From contig JAJQJQ010000007.1 of assembly GCA_028622995.1 (NCBI GenBank), forward strand, positions 2,914,001 to 2,978,000: 64,000 nucleotides of DNA. Reading direction: 5' to 3'. The DNA comes from Panagrolaimus kolymaensis. Lineage: Eukaryota > Nematoda > Chromadorea > Rhabditida > Panagrolaimidae. Positions 49,201 to 60,228 of this stretch are shown piece by piece. The translations under genes and the position numbers were made by a program. Numbering within the stretch: position 1 is the stretch's first letter; each line of letters begins with the position of its first letter. Below the pieces are notes generated by a model. That model ran no database searches and was not told the origin of the DNA. It saw only the letters and a program-made list of their open reading frames with translations.

Positions 49201-50895
49201 AATGTCGTCGTCGTCTGTCATCAAGCCTTTCTTCCTTTCTTTTCTTTTTCTTGCTTGCTCTCTTTCTTTCCTTTATTCATTCATACAATCATTAACTGCT
49301 GCTGTTGCTTCAACACTACCGCCATCACCAAAAAACTGTCAGTTCACCTTCTGGTCTTCCTTCTCCAGAGTTCACGTTTTATGCGTGTGTTTTTTTTTCT
49401 TTACTTTTAAAACGGCCACAAAAAAAGAGAAGATGAAATGGTCGAGTAAGACAAAAAAAACTTGGGTTAACCAAGATTTTCTTTTTCAAGTTTTTCTTTT
49501 TTTTTTCCTTTAATCATTTTGTTTCACTTTGAAATGTAAAGAAAAAAGAAAGTAAATTCAAACAAACTTAAATTTAAAAATAACTATTGCGAGTTTTTGT
49601 TAAAATTTACCAATGTTTTTCATGGATAGAAAATAACAGTAACCAACACACTTTTAACGCGATATAACTCTCTCATGATCGATTCGATCAATCATTGAAG
49701 TTTTGTGTTTCTGATTTACGTCAATACCATTGTTATCAGCTTTTATTTTCCCAGCGTTATCACCTTATTTGCATCCTATATTCTTTGATTTAAATTGGTA
49801 ATAAAAAAGAGAAAAGTATTGGGAAAAAGCTTGTTTTTTTCTTTCTGATTTTTTTAAGTGAGTGTGCCTCAGGCAATCAAACCTTTTTTTGACGTTCTTT
49901 TAAAATGTAAAAAACTCACTTTTTTGTCCTAGAAAAGGGCTTTCCTTGTCCAATGATGAAAGTTTGAGTGATTTTATTTTTGGCTTTTTAGATAAATATC
50001 CGAAATATGTTTGGATACTGTAATAACTCCAATAAATTTTATTTTTTTGCTTTTACTTTCTATTTATTACTACCACCAACCAAAGCCTGTAATTAGCGAA
50101 AAAAAAAACAATGGAAAGGAGATTATTAAAAAAATATTTTTAATGAAAACTTTTGATATTTTTTTAAGAAAAAGGGGCGCCTGAGGTCAAAAAGAATATC
50201 ATTACATTATTCATGTTTCGTTTGCTTCTTTTCCTTGCATACAGAAAAAAAAGGAAAAAATCACCATAAAAAATTCATTCATTGATTAAAAAAAACTTTG
50301 TTTTTTTTTTATTTCGTTTGCCGAAATAACGTCATCGTCTTTCCATTTTTTTCCTCCAGAATTAACCGAAAAAAAGAAGAAAGAATCGGAAGGTTTATTA
50401 GACTTTTCAAAAAGAGGGAAGCAATTTGCCGCAAAATTATTAGATTTTTTTTAATTTTCAACTTTAATGCTTTTATTATTCCGTGTTATTTTTTATGTGT
50501 TAACAACCACTACTACTAATACATGTATATGATTGTTCCAGTAAATATTTATAAAAATTATTAGTTTTTAAAACAATTGTGGAAAAGCTACCATTTCTTT
50601 TTCGTTTTTTACTTTCCTTTTCCCTCATAAAACTAAAGTCCCACAGTATATGTATGTATAACTAAAGCTAGTTGCTTCAGGCAAGGTAGTGCGCGCCTTT
50701 ATCTCGCGAGAGTTTTCTATGAGAAAGGCACTTAAGTTAATCTTTAAAATATAAATATTTATGGTTCGTATCCGTGGATTATCTTTTTTCGAGAATCATC
50801 GCGTTTTACGTGAATAGAAGTTTTTCTAATATTTTTATTTCTTTCTATTCTTCCTCAAATTTATGTCCTTTTTTCCTCTTTTTAGGACGACAATA
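40281..50895. other. 10.6-kb gene desert upstream of the YAP gene
   Basis: No coding region with support was found on either strand. It is AT-rich with many poly-T and poly-A tracts. GTC/GAC-rich patches lie near 41280-41370, 47110-47130 and 49200-49220. A perfect palindrome, TCTCGCGAGA, lies at 50702-50711 (separate entry). A CTCTTTTTAG acceptor ending at 50885 precedes the YAP ATG and has no evident donor, which suggests trans-splicing or a distant 5' exon. Confidence 0.5.
50702..50711. promoter_or_regulatory. TCTCGCGAGA palindrome
   Basis: The 10-bp palindrome TCTCGCGAGA stands out in an AT-rich setting, 185 bases upstream of the YAP start codon. The identical sequence is a known core element of many vertebrate housekeeping promoters; whether nematodes use it is not known to me. 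It is preceded by a GCGCGC-containing patch (50690-50697). Confidence 0.35.
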
Positions 50896-53800
50896 ATGGC
50901 ATCCAAACGTGTGGAAAATAAAAAGTTGCTTCAAACCGCTCAAGTTTATACCCATGTAGATGATCAGGAAAAAAGTATTGGAAATTTAATACAAGCTGGA
51001 CTTGAAAATGCTAAACAAGGTGGCGGACATTATCAAAGAAACAAAACAGGCAAACTTCCAGCAAATATTTCTATTCGCCCAACCAAATCCAGAGGATCAT
51101 CAGTTGGTCACTCGCCACAAGGAAGCAGCGATGATGGCTTTGGAAGCTCTGGACGACAAACATTATCTCCAACATCCATTTCAGCGAATACAATAAATGG
51201 ATTCCATCCTTATAATCCACCTAATTCTTCTGTTTCACATTTTCGTCAGGTAAAAAAAACTTTCATGCCCTTACATAAAAGCCATTAAAGCAAAAAAATT
51301 ATAGCACTTTAACTTTTTTAATCTTTTAGGGTAGTGCACCGGCTCTTATAAATTATGGACCTATGGAACATCAACAAGCTTCAAGCTCACGTTGCATGGT
51401 TCCTGGACTTCCCATTGCACATGGACACAGTCGATCGCTCAATACTGTAGCATCCCCTCCTGAAATACATGGAAATTTAACTGGTTCAGCTTATAATATT
51501 GCTCCACCAATGCAATCACCTGAGCTTGAAGCCCCAATGCAACCATATCATGGCCATTCAAAATCACTTGATGTGGAAGCTGTGAATCACAATAATCTTG
51601 TAATTAAACAGGAAGCATTTGATATGATGCATGCAGGATATTCACAACCAAATCAAATGCACCACGGGTATTATCCAAATGAGTATGTCCTTTCGAAACT
51701 TGCAATTTCCATAGCAAATCTTTATTTTTTTAGTAAAATGCAACAAGGAGCTTATTCACACGCAAAAAGTCATTCACTTGATCCTATGACCATTTCTCAA
51801 ATGCATACCACAAGTCCTCAAAATATGGGAATGACTTCTCCTATCGCATGTAGCAGCGACGATCTTGATGATGGTCTTGGATCTTTGCCTAAAGGATGGT
51901 CAAAATCTTATGATCCTCAAGTAAATCGAGCATATTTCATTAATCATAACACTAAAACAACAACTTGGAATGATCCTCGAATACGTAAGTTAGCAAAAAT
52001 AACACTTTACTTAAAGTTTTATTGTAACAACATAACAAATCATTTTAACATAACAACAACAAAAAAAATAGGGAAGAAGAAATTACATTCTAGGAAATTT
52101 TGGTTGAGTTGGACCAAACGGACGAACGGAATTGATAGAAGGATTGCGAGCTAAAAAAGTATTTGCGATTAAAATTTAACAAAAATAAAGGAATCAAACC
52201 TCGCTTCCTCTTTTCATATTCTTCCAATTGCTGTTTTAATTTGTTGTAATGTTGAGCTTCTTCATCGTCGTCGTCATCCGATTCATTAAATCCTTCATCA
52301 CGCCATTTACTATTGCTAAATTATAAAAAAAAATTAATAGAAAGAAAAAACCAGATTTAAAATCGTACTTTTGAAGTTCTTGTAAGTGCAAAATTTTGGT
52401 AGTTTTATCATCAGCATTTGGAGCATAAAATAATTCAATACCAACTGGAAGCTTGAGAGTTTCTTCAGCCGAAGCAAACAATAGATTATATATTGGATCG
52501 GACACTAATCCCATAAGTTCGTAAATATTTCCAACAGGAAGTTTTTCAGAATTAAAAAGAGTGGAGTCAAGATCTAAGTAAGGAACATGAGGATAAGCTT
52601 TTATCATAACTATAACAAGAATTATTATAATAAACATATTTCAACACACAAAATAATAGCCTTACCGAGTGCATCATAATGTTGAACGACTTTTCCAAAA
52701 GGTTGAATATAGAAAGATTCTGAGCAATTTAAAGACAACGCATCAATTTTTGGAAGTTCATAAAGATCTTTATCCAATGGAGTATAAATTGATTTTCTTG
52801 GTTTTCTTCCTTCATGATCTTCTTCATTCTCAATAGGCTTCGTATTCAAGATCCTGAAAAATAACATACTAAACAAAAACTACCGAAAAAAAGAAAAATA
52901 CCTGTCAAAATCTTCATCACTTGATTCAGGACTCGAATCATCTGATTCATTTTCGTCGCAAAAAGGTTTCTTTTGACGCCATTGATACTTTGCAGCAACT
53001 TTTAAATCACCTTTGAGTAAACGATTTACAGGAGTAAATTGTTGAGGTACAGCTTTTTCCGCACTTTGCATATATTTATCGCCAGTATCGTCAATCACAA
53101 AAATATCTTCATCTTTGATATTATCCATTATAAATGTTAAAATATTAACAAAAATAAAATGAAAATAGGTAAAAATTGAGAGAGAAAGTAAATAGGAAAG
53201 AAAAGAGAACGAAAGAAATTTTTTCACCGAGGTTGCTGCTTGGCAGTGAATTGACGCGTTGCCACTTTATGCGGGAAAGACAAACATACATACATTTAGG
53301 AAAGATGGACATTAACGAACAAACATTTATTTTTCTTTCCTCTCTCACGTGAGCCTTTAAATAAAACATGAAAAACATTTTAGCTAAAGAAATGCAAGAA
53401 AATTTAAAAGATCGTGCAATGATGTCACAACCACAACAACAGCAACATCAATATTATTTACAACATCAACAACAACAACTGCCGCAACACCAAAATTATC
53501 AACCAGAATATCCACAATCATCGGTGGTAAATCAATTAAAAATGGAACGAAATTCCATGCTTGAACGCCAGCAACAATTGTTAAGAGAAGTAAGCAAGCA
53601 CAATATTTTAAGAGCTTTAAAATCAATCAATTAATTTTTTAAGGGATTATTGTTGCCACCGCAACAAGCAGCAATGTACGGTAATCAACAACCACAAATG
53701 CCCCCACAAACTTCATATCAAGGTGGATATGAAATGCATCAAGGGCGTCAATATCAACAATCGGATGCAATGGAAGTTGATTTTAATAATCAAAGCATAC

Positions 53801-53979
53801 AACATAATCCCATTGATCCTGCTTTCGTTCAGGTAAAAATTCACCATATTTTCAATGGATTTAATCAATCTGAATTTTAGGATCTTAATCCAGCTGATTT
53901 AAATCCACATGAATTTGATAAATATCTTTATATTGATCGAAAAACGCAACAGCATGTTCAAGCAGCTCGTTATAATTGA
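50896..53979 (+). CDS. yap-1: YAP/Yorkie transcriptional co-activator
   Basis: Six exons (50896-51249, 51330-51682, 51734-51984, 53384-53589, 53644-53832, 53881-53979) join in phase to 483 residues. One WW domain is present: LPKGWSKSYDPQVNRAYFIN followed by HNTKTTTWNDPR. Before it lie three Hippo-kinase-type sites of the form H-x-H/K-S-x-S: HGHSRS, HGHSKS and HAKSHS. The last closely resembles the YAP Ser127 region. After the WW domain the protein is very Gln-rich with a short coiled-coil region (MERNSMLERQQQLLRE) and ends DLNPHEFDKYLYIDRK, comparable to the YAP activation tail. YAP moves to the nucleus and works with TEAD factors; phosphorylation by LATS/Warts holds it in the cytosol. Its third intron (1.4 kb) holds the NAF1 gene on the other strand. 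The 51-nt second intron has no stop and keeps frame. Confidence 0.9.
52083..53128 (-). CDS. NAF1: H/ACA RNP assembly factor NAF1
   Basis: Five exons on the minus strand (53128-52902, 52853-52666, 52609-52369, 52315-52200, 52150-52083) join in phase to 279 residues. The Gar1/Naf1 core is recognisable: FGKVVQHYDALG, DSTLFNSEKLPVGNIYELMG, LVSDPIYNLLFAS and IELFYAPN, matching the family pattern of a beta-barrel that binds Cbf5/dyskerin. The N-terminus is acidic and Ser-rich (ESDDSSPESSDEDFD), and an Asp/Glu run with a short coiled coil follows the core. NAF1 holds dyskerin during box H/ACA snoRNP assembly in the nucleus and is then exchanged for Gar1. The gene lies entirely within intron 3 of the YAP gene in the opposite orientation, so transcription of one crosses the other. 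Confidence 0.9.
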
Positions 53980-54659
53980 ACTTCAAAATTAGTTTATTGC
54001 GTGTTATTAAATTTTTTAAATTTCTTCTTCTTCGTTGAGATTGTTTCCAATGTCGTTGTTTTTTTTTTATAAAAAATTTGCTCAGTTTTCTTTTCTCAAT
54101 TTTATTATTTTATTATGAAAAACAAACTTCAGTCAAAAAAGTCAAAAACCAAAAGTTTTTATATTTTATTATTAAAAGAAAAATGTTAATAATTAATTGT
54201 AATGCCTTTTTTGTGCCTCTTCCTTCTCCTCCTCATTTTTATATTTAGCAAGCCAAAGGTAGTTGGGTGCTTGCTATTGTAATATTTTTTTCTCCTTCAC
54301 ACAAAAGTTATTCCTCACTTTTATATTGTTTATTTAAAAAAAGTCATAAATTGTGATATAAAATAGAAAAAATAAAGAGTTTTTTTGTATCATCAGTTTT
54401 TGTTTATATGTGATTACAAATTCTTACAGTATACAAAATATGGCTTTATGACACTTGAGTGAAACTAAAGCTTTGAATGAGCTTTTATTAATCACCAAAA
54501 AAAATCGTTGAAAGCGAATTACATTCATTATTGTTTTCATTCCAAAAATTAGAATTAACATTTTTTATGATGTAATGCAAATTATTCGAAAACCTAAAAA
54601 AATAATAAAGCCGCAAACATTTTTCTCATTTCGATGAATTGATTTACTTTCAAATTTAA
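53980..54659. other. Intergenic, 3' UTR of the YAP gene
   Basis: AT-rich, with an AATAAA near 54370. No coding region was found on either strand. Confidence 0.5.
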
Positions 54660-55433
54660 ATGATGGGACAAACAGTCAGAAAAATGCGTCGCGGAACAAC
54701 GATTCGTAAAGTTTCTTCTGGTGATTCTGAAATGTCCTTTGATACTAGCAGCGTCTACCAAAATGATAAAAATCTTCAACAAATGAATAAGAAGGTATTC
54801 ACTTTAGTTTTTTTTTGTATATATTTTCTTTTTAAATGTTTTTTAAATTTTTAGGATCGATCATCATCATCTCAATGGATAACAGAATTACCTACTCGTT
54901 CATCATCTGTTTATAGCCAACCAACGGGATATTCATCTTTTGTTACAACAGAAGATTCAAAAGCAACTGATGCATCATCATTACGTTCTAAACCTTTACC
55001 TGAAACTCAAGCAAAACCAAAGCTGAGAAAAACTCCAAGTGATCGAACTCAAGGCTCAACTACTGCGTCATCAAGTAATACATCTCGTGATCATCCACCG
55101 TTTCATCGAGTTGATATGAATTATGATGATTATTATTCTCATCAAGCTGCATTGGATCATCTTTGGCAAGATGCTGTAAATGTTTTCCTTCAACATGATC
55201 CTATAGCCAAAACTCCAAAACACAAAACTGTAAGTTTTTTTTATTGCAAGGTTTTATCTCATTGAATGATAGATTTAGTATACTTTCAGCATGCAGCATA
55301 CTTAATTCGTCGCAATTGTTGTTATATCAAACGTGATGCTGGCTTTCGATGGAAAAAATCTGTAGAACAATGGCAAGCTCGTCGTCGTTTTCCTAGTATT
55401 CCTATTCCTAATTCTGAATTCAGTGAAGCTTAA
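54660..55433 (+). CDS. Serine-rich protein of unknown function
   Basis: Three exons (54660-54794, 54855-55229, 55290-55433) join in phase to 217 residues. There is no signal peptide or membrane segment. Residues about 15-130 are Ser/Thr-rich and probably disordered, with many possible phosphorylation sites (for example TPSDR). The C-terminal about 80 residues look folded: DDYYSHQAALDHLWQDAVNV, then FLQHDP, then a basic segment with HAAYLIRRNCCYIKRDAGF and VEQWQARRRFPS. An intron falls within this part. Repeated Arg and Lys suggest nucleic-acid or membrane-lipid contact, but I recognise no domain. Both splice joins are canonical and keep phase, which supports a real gene. Confidence 0.75.
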
Positions 55434-56059
55434 AGATTTTTGTATGGATTTTTCTACTAAACTTGTAATACTAATTTATGCATCATTATAAAACGAATAA
55501 AAAAATTATAAAACTTTGTGTTTGTTGACTTGATATGATTACATGTACCAAGCATGTTTATACATTTATTTGTATATAAAAATCGTGGCATATTAAAATT
55601 TAGTTGAAAATTCAGGACATTTATGTATTTGAACTGCAACAATTAATATTTACTTTTATAAAATGCGGTTCGTGTTTACATTTTGATCATATAAAGAATT
55701 GAAGCATCAAGTAAAAAAGGAAAGTACGTTATTTCTATTTTATAAACTAAAAATGGATTCGATTTGCAAATTTAAGCATTCAAACAGTGATTTAAAACCA
55801 TTTTTATAAACATGTATATAATTGTGTGTTGATGGATTTCACATTCAATTGTTTCATTAAAAAATTTCCTTTAACCTTTGTGCTTCAACATGGCCGTTGT
55901 TTGCCTTTTTTATAAAACAATGTTCACCGATGTTCTTCTTTTTTATTTCCGATTTAATAATTTTTTAACCAGAAAGCTAATCAAACAATGTTTTCCATGA
56001 ATTATTACTCCGCCCCTTTTTGAGGATTATTTAAAAGTCGAAAGACATTTGTAAAATAA
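55434..56059. other. Intergenic, no gene seen
   Basis: It contains the 3' UTR of the Ser-rich gene (AATAAA near 55496) and the upstream region of the thrombospondin-like gene. No further feature was found. Confidence 0.5.
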
Positions 56060-56929
56060 ATGAAAAATATGTCAGTGTTGATTGGCTTTTATTTGATTGG
56101 GTTCATTGCCTTCTCAGATGCTGCATGTCCAACAAGTGCTACCGGAAATTGGGGCACGTGGAGTAATTGGAATGGCGTAAGTTTCGTTTTCATTTTTATC
56201 ATCTTTCTAAGCTTTTTTTATAGGCATGCGCAAGTTGTCCTGATGCTTGTGGAACAACTCGTTTAAGATTGTGCATTCCCAATCCAATTGCAGCTGGATG
56301 TATTGTCGATGGATTGACTTGCACGTGAGTTATTTATAGTATTTACCGTTAACTTAAACGGATTGCTTTCTGGAGATACCTTTGTAAGCGGTTACAATAA
56401 TATAATTTTTAGCGGAGAAGCGATTGATACCATTGCTTGCGCTGGCCCTACATGTGCTACAACTACTGCTCCTACAACAACTACAACTGCTCCTTCAACA
56501 ACTACAACGGCTCCTTCAACAACTACAACTGCTCCTTCAACAACTACAACTGCTCCTACAACAACTACAACGGCTCCTTCAACAACTACAACTGCTCCTT
56601 CAACAACTACAACTGCACCTACAACCAGTACGACTGCTCCAACCACCACCACCACAAGCCCAGTCTGTGGTGAATGGTCAGAATGGGGCTGCACCTGCTG
56701 CGGTGGATGTACGGTTTCAAAATGCACTCGAGTTTGTCAAGCCACAGGTGCACCTGGCTGCACACGAGCAGCATGTGATGGTTTAGCTAGCCGAGATGAA
56801 GCTGCTACAACTTGCACTACACCATCAGAATCTTGTAAAATGCCTTTATCTGTTTGTTGTTCTGGACAAGCCGCATATTTAAACACCACAGCAAAAGTTA
56901 AATGGTGTAAAACCGCAGCAGGAAAATAA
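56060..56929 (+). CDS. Secreted protein with two thrombospondin-1-like domains and mucin linker
   Basis: Three exons (56060-56176, 56224-56324, 56413-56929) join in phase to 244 residues. A signal peptide covers about residues 1-21 (VLIGFYLIGFIAFSDAA). A first TSP1-like domain follows: WGTWSNWNGACASCPDACG, then RLRLC and C...C pairs. A Thr-rich linker of about 65 residues is built from 7-residue units of the type TTTTAPS, encoded by a 21-bp minisatellite. A second TSP1-like domain starts CGEWSEWGCTCCGGC and is followed by a Cys-rich tail. Such proteins are usually extracellular, and the Thr/Pro linker should be heavily O-glycosylated. It has no membrane anchor. The specific function is unknown. 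Confidence 0.82.
56458..56645 (+). repeat. 21-bp coding minisatellite (Thr-Ala-Pro linker)
   Basis: About nine tandem units of the type ACAACTACAACTGCTCCTTC(A) encode TTTTAPS or TTTTAPT. Units differ by single substitutions (CCTTCA versus CCTACA, ACTGCT versus ACGGCT). The unit length is a multiple of three, so copy-number changes keep the reading frame. Confidence 0.9.
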
Positions 56930-57144
56930 ATTTTATTATTTTTTAATTTTTATTTTTAAAATATATTATTTTATTTTACTCCCGAAAAATATTCCCTAAT
57001 AAAAAGAGATATGAAGAAAAATGTTAATAACAATTAATAATAATACAAAAACAACCATTAAAAAAATTACTTTAAGAACTATATGAAACTAAAAAAACAG
57101 GCAAAATTCTGTTCCTAAAAATGCACTTTCTTATTCTTTTTAAA

Positions 57145-59064
57145 TTAAACTAAATTTGCACAACCACCAGGTTTCATTCTTCTAAAACATGGCGAATTGG
57201 GTCCTAAATTTGATCCAGGAAGTAAGCTGCTATCTTTCATTTCAATTTGAGGCACATTTGCGACACTTGAATTATTATGAATTGGATGAGCAGCAATGTT
57301 AGATTTAAAAGCAACTCTACGAAGGTCGCTTTCAGTGTTAGCATGTTGAACATTGGCATCCGACCTATAAACAACACAATTAACAACCAAAAAATAAATA
57401 AAACAAGCATGAACAAACCTATTCATTTTCATATGACTTTTAACAAGGTCTTTAGTACAAAGAGCTGCCATCAATGATACTTCACCAGCTAATACAGCTG
57501 CGCAAATAATTTTAGCTAATCGACAAGCATTTCGTCCTGGCTCAATTATATTTGAACCTGCGCAATTTAAAATCTAAAAAATAATGAAAATTATTATTAA
57601 AACCGTTTTTTTTTCTCATCGCATACTTTTAAACTAGTTTTTTGTGGAGCTAATATAGTTCCACCTCCAACCGTTCCAACTTCCAAACAATTCATTGTAC
57701 ATTCCACAATCAAATCATCCCCGTCATTTCTCATAGTTGTTATACACATGGAACTGCAAACAACTTGAGCTGCATCTTGACCAGTTGCAAGAAACATTGC
57801 AGCGACAACATTTGCAGCTTGAGCATTATTTCCACCGACCGTAGCTGCCATGGATGAACCTTCAAGATTTTTTTCAATATTTAATTCAACCATTTTATCT
57901 ACGGTAGTATGAAGGATGCTTTTGACTGTTTCAGCTTTAATTCTTACTGCTGAAGTAACCTTCTTTCCTCTTTTTTCGATCCAATTAATAGCAGCCGCCT
58001 TTTTATCTGTACAATAATTTGAGCTCAAGCTACGCAATTCAGCATTTGGAAATTTTTTTGAAATATAATTTACAGCATGTTCACACGCTTTTGAAACCAT
58101 ATTCATTCCCATTGCATCGCCCGTTTTAGCAACAAATCGTAAATATACTTTTGATCCTTGTGAATCTGCTTTAATTTGAGATAATTTGCAATATGAACTT
58201 CCGTGGTCAAAATGTGATTTAATTTTTTCGAACGTTGAAGTTTTGTCTATCCAATTAACAAATTGGCTAAAATTAATAATAATTAATATTTTTTTATTAA
58301 ACTCATTTTCTTACTCAGCTTCTTTAATATCTTTAAAAGAAAAATATGGTGCTCGAGTCATACCAACATCTTTGACAACACATGCAACACCTTCTCCTTC
58401 ACTAACAACTTTACATCCACGGCTAATACTAGCAATAAGAGCTCCTTCCGTCGTTGCCAAAGGAAGGTAAATATCTTCTCCTTCAATGCGAATAGGACCA
58501 GCAATACCTAATGGAATGGGAATGTAACCTATAGGATTTTCACAACAAGCTCCTTTAACCTAAAAATAAAGAAGTAAATTATTTTTTGGAACTTTTTATT
58601 TTCTTGAAACCAACCAATTGCCAATCATATTTTTCATGGGGAATGTCTGATAAATCAAAACCCCTTTCACTTTGAATAAATTTTTTACGAATAATAACAG
58701 CTCTTTCAGCGTCAACTTTTTTTTCTAAATCACGATGTTTTAATTTTCCTGATTTTAATAAACGTAGATATGATTCCTCTTCATCAACAATATCAGCAAT
58801 TTCTTCCTTTTCAATAATATCAAGCTCATCTTTAGAAAATTCTTCACGTTCTTCTTAAAAAAATTTGTACAAAAACTTTATTATTAAAGTATCAATTTTC
58901 TTACCTCCAATTTCAAATTTTGGATGTTCATCAGGAAATAAATTTTTAACTTCTTCCACCAATTCATTTATTAAAGCTGGATTATTATTAATTTCATGCT
59001 TTGAAAGAATTTTATCAAAATTATTTTTTAATACAGTAATACGATCTTGGCTATCATCACCCAT
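57145..59064 (-). CDS. hmgr-1: HMG-CoA reductase, catalytic domain only
   Basis: Six exons on the minus strand (59064-58905, 58853-58615, 58559-58315, 58266-57627, 57573-57419, 57364-57145) join in phase to 552 residues. All four catalytic residues of the class I enzyme are present: Glu in [11 protein letters not shown], Lys in [13 protein letters not shown], Asp in GQDAAQ and His in [42 protein letters not shown] and GTVGGGTIL are also conserved. It makes mevalonate from HMG-CoA with NADPH. The first about 115 residues are acidic and helical. No membrane segment or sterol-sensing domain is found, so the enzyme should be soluble. The Ser after MKMNR aligns with the AMPK-regulated Ser872 of the human enzyme. 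Worms do not make sterols, so the pathway here feeds prenylation, dolichol and ubiquinone. The tail extends about 70 residues beyond that Ser. Confidence 0.95.
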
Positions 59065-60228
59065 AATAAAAAAAAATATTTTATACCCTTATAATAATTC
59101 TGAAAATTATATCGTAACTTTAAATTGCTAAAATCGGGTAAATAAAAATAAAATCAATAATAAATAAAACTCGGATATTCTATCAAATAAAAGGAAGAGT
59201 GAAAACGATGACGATTACTAACAAATTTTAGAAAAAACAAAAATTTCATAATTTCACTTCTAAGGCCCTTTTAAAGAAAAAGAAAACAACAAATTTCTAA
59301 CAAACTTTTTTATACTAAAGCAAAATACCAAAATCGTTGTTTTGTAAAAAAATAATAAAATAAAACTAAAGCTTGTTTTTTTTCCTAACAAAAATTTTTT
59401 AAGCCAATATTTTTATCGTTGAAAAGAAATAAATAGAAAAACGTATTTTTATCGTTGGTTTGCATCATGTTTCATTTTTGCGGAAACTAAAAGATGTTTA
59501 ACGTTTTAAAAGCAATTTTAAATAGCTATTTCCTGTCAGGTCATGAGAAGATATTGTGAAAGAAAAAGCATCTTCTTTCTCATAAAAAAAATATATATAA
59601 CATAGAGACTATAGGAATGAATGATTCACAAAAATATGCATTTTTTTTGCTAATGTTGAAAGAATTTTAGAACATTCACGCGAATCCAAAGAACAAATAA
59701 TAAAAATATTGTGGTCACATCGTTTCAAGATACTTTTTGTCAAAATGTGACTAGGATTCTTTCGTCCTAGCATATGTACCTACGTAATGGGACAGACATT
59801 TCATTATAAGTGGCGAGACTGCTGCCCTAAAAATCAACCTCAAGCTGATTTTCACTTTGCTCTCATTGTTATGAACAAAAAACAATTCATAAAAATCCTT
59901 CTCAAAATAAACTTGCGCGGCAAATGGCCTAAACGATAAACAACTTTTATCTAAACCAAAAAGTCTTAAATCATCGCCTTGCTTTATTTCATATGTTTTC
60001 TTCTCTTTGCAAAATTAAAATAAAATTCAGAGCTTTTGCTTCTTTTTTTAGTATTTCTCAAAGATGTATTGTATGTACATTCTTTTTCGTTAAAAAAACT
60101 ATGTAACATCATTTACCGCCTAAAATGAGTAATCGTTTGAATCGATATGTTTTTAAGCGTGTATTCTTTCATTTTATTTTTCTATGTTAATGAAAACCAT
60201 TTATCAAAAAAGTTCTTTAGGTAACAAA
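59065..60228. other. Divergent promoter region between hmgr-1 and the importin gene
   Basis: No coding region was found, and in particular no minus-strand exon with membrane segments that could extend HMG-CoA reductase. A TTCTTTAG acceptor at 60213-60220 lies eight bases before the importin ATG and lacks a donor, so the importin mRNA is probably trans-spliced. Confidence 0.5.

Noticed and set aside
48969..49513. Several overlapping hydrophobic open frames
   Set aside because: Poly-T DNA yields Phe/Leu/Ser-rich frames that mimic membrane proteins. There is no start, intron or stop pattern like the real genes here.
56392..56727. Open frames in other registers over the Thr-rich linker
   Set aside because: A tandem repeat with a period divisible by three stays open in several frames. 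Only the TTTTAPS frame joins the signal peptide and the TSP1-like domains.
59065..60220. Search for membrane-spanning exons of HMG-CoA reductase on the minus strand
   Set aside because: No open stretch with several hydrophobic helices and splice sites was seen, so the gene is reported as catalytic domain only.
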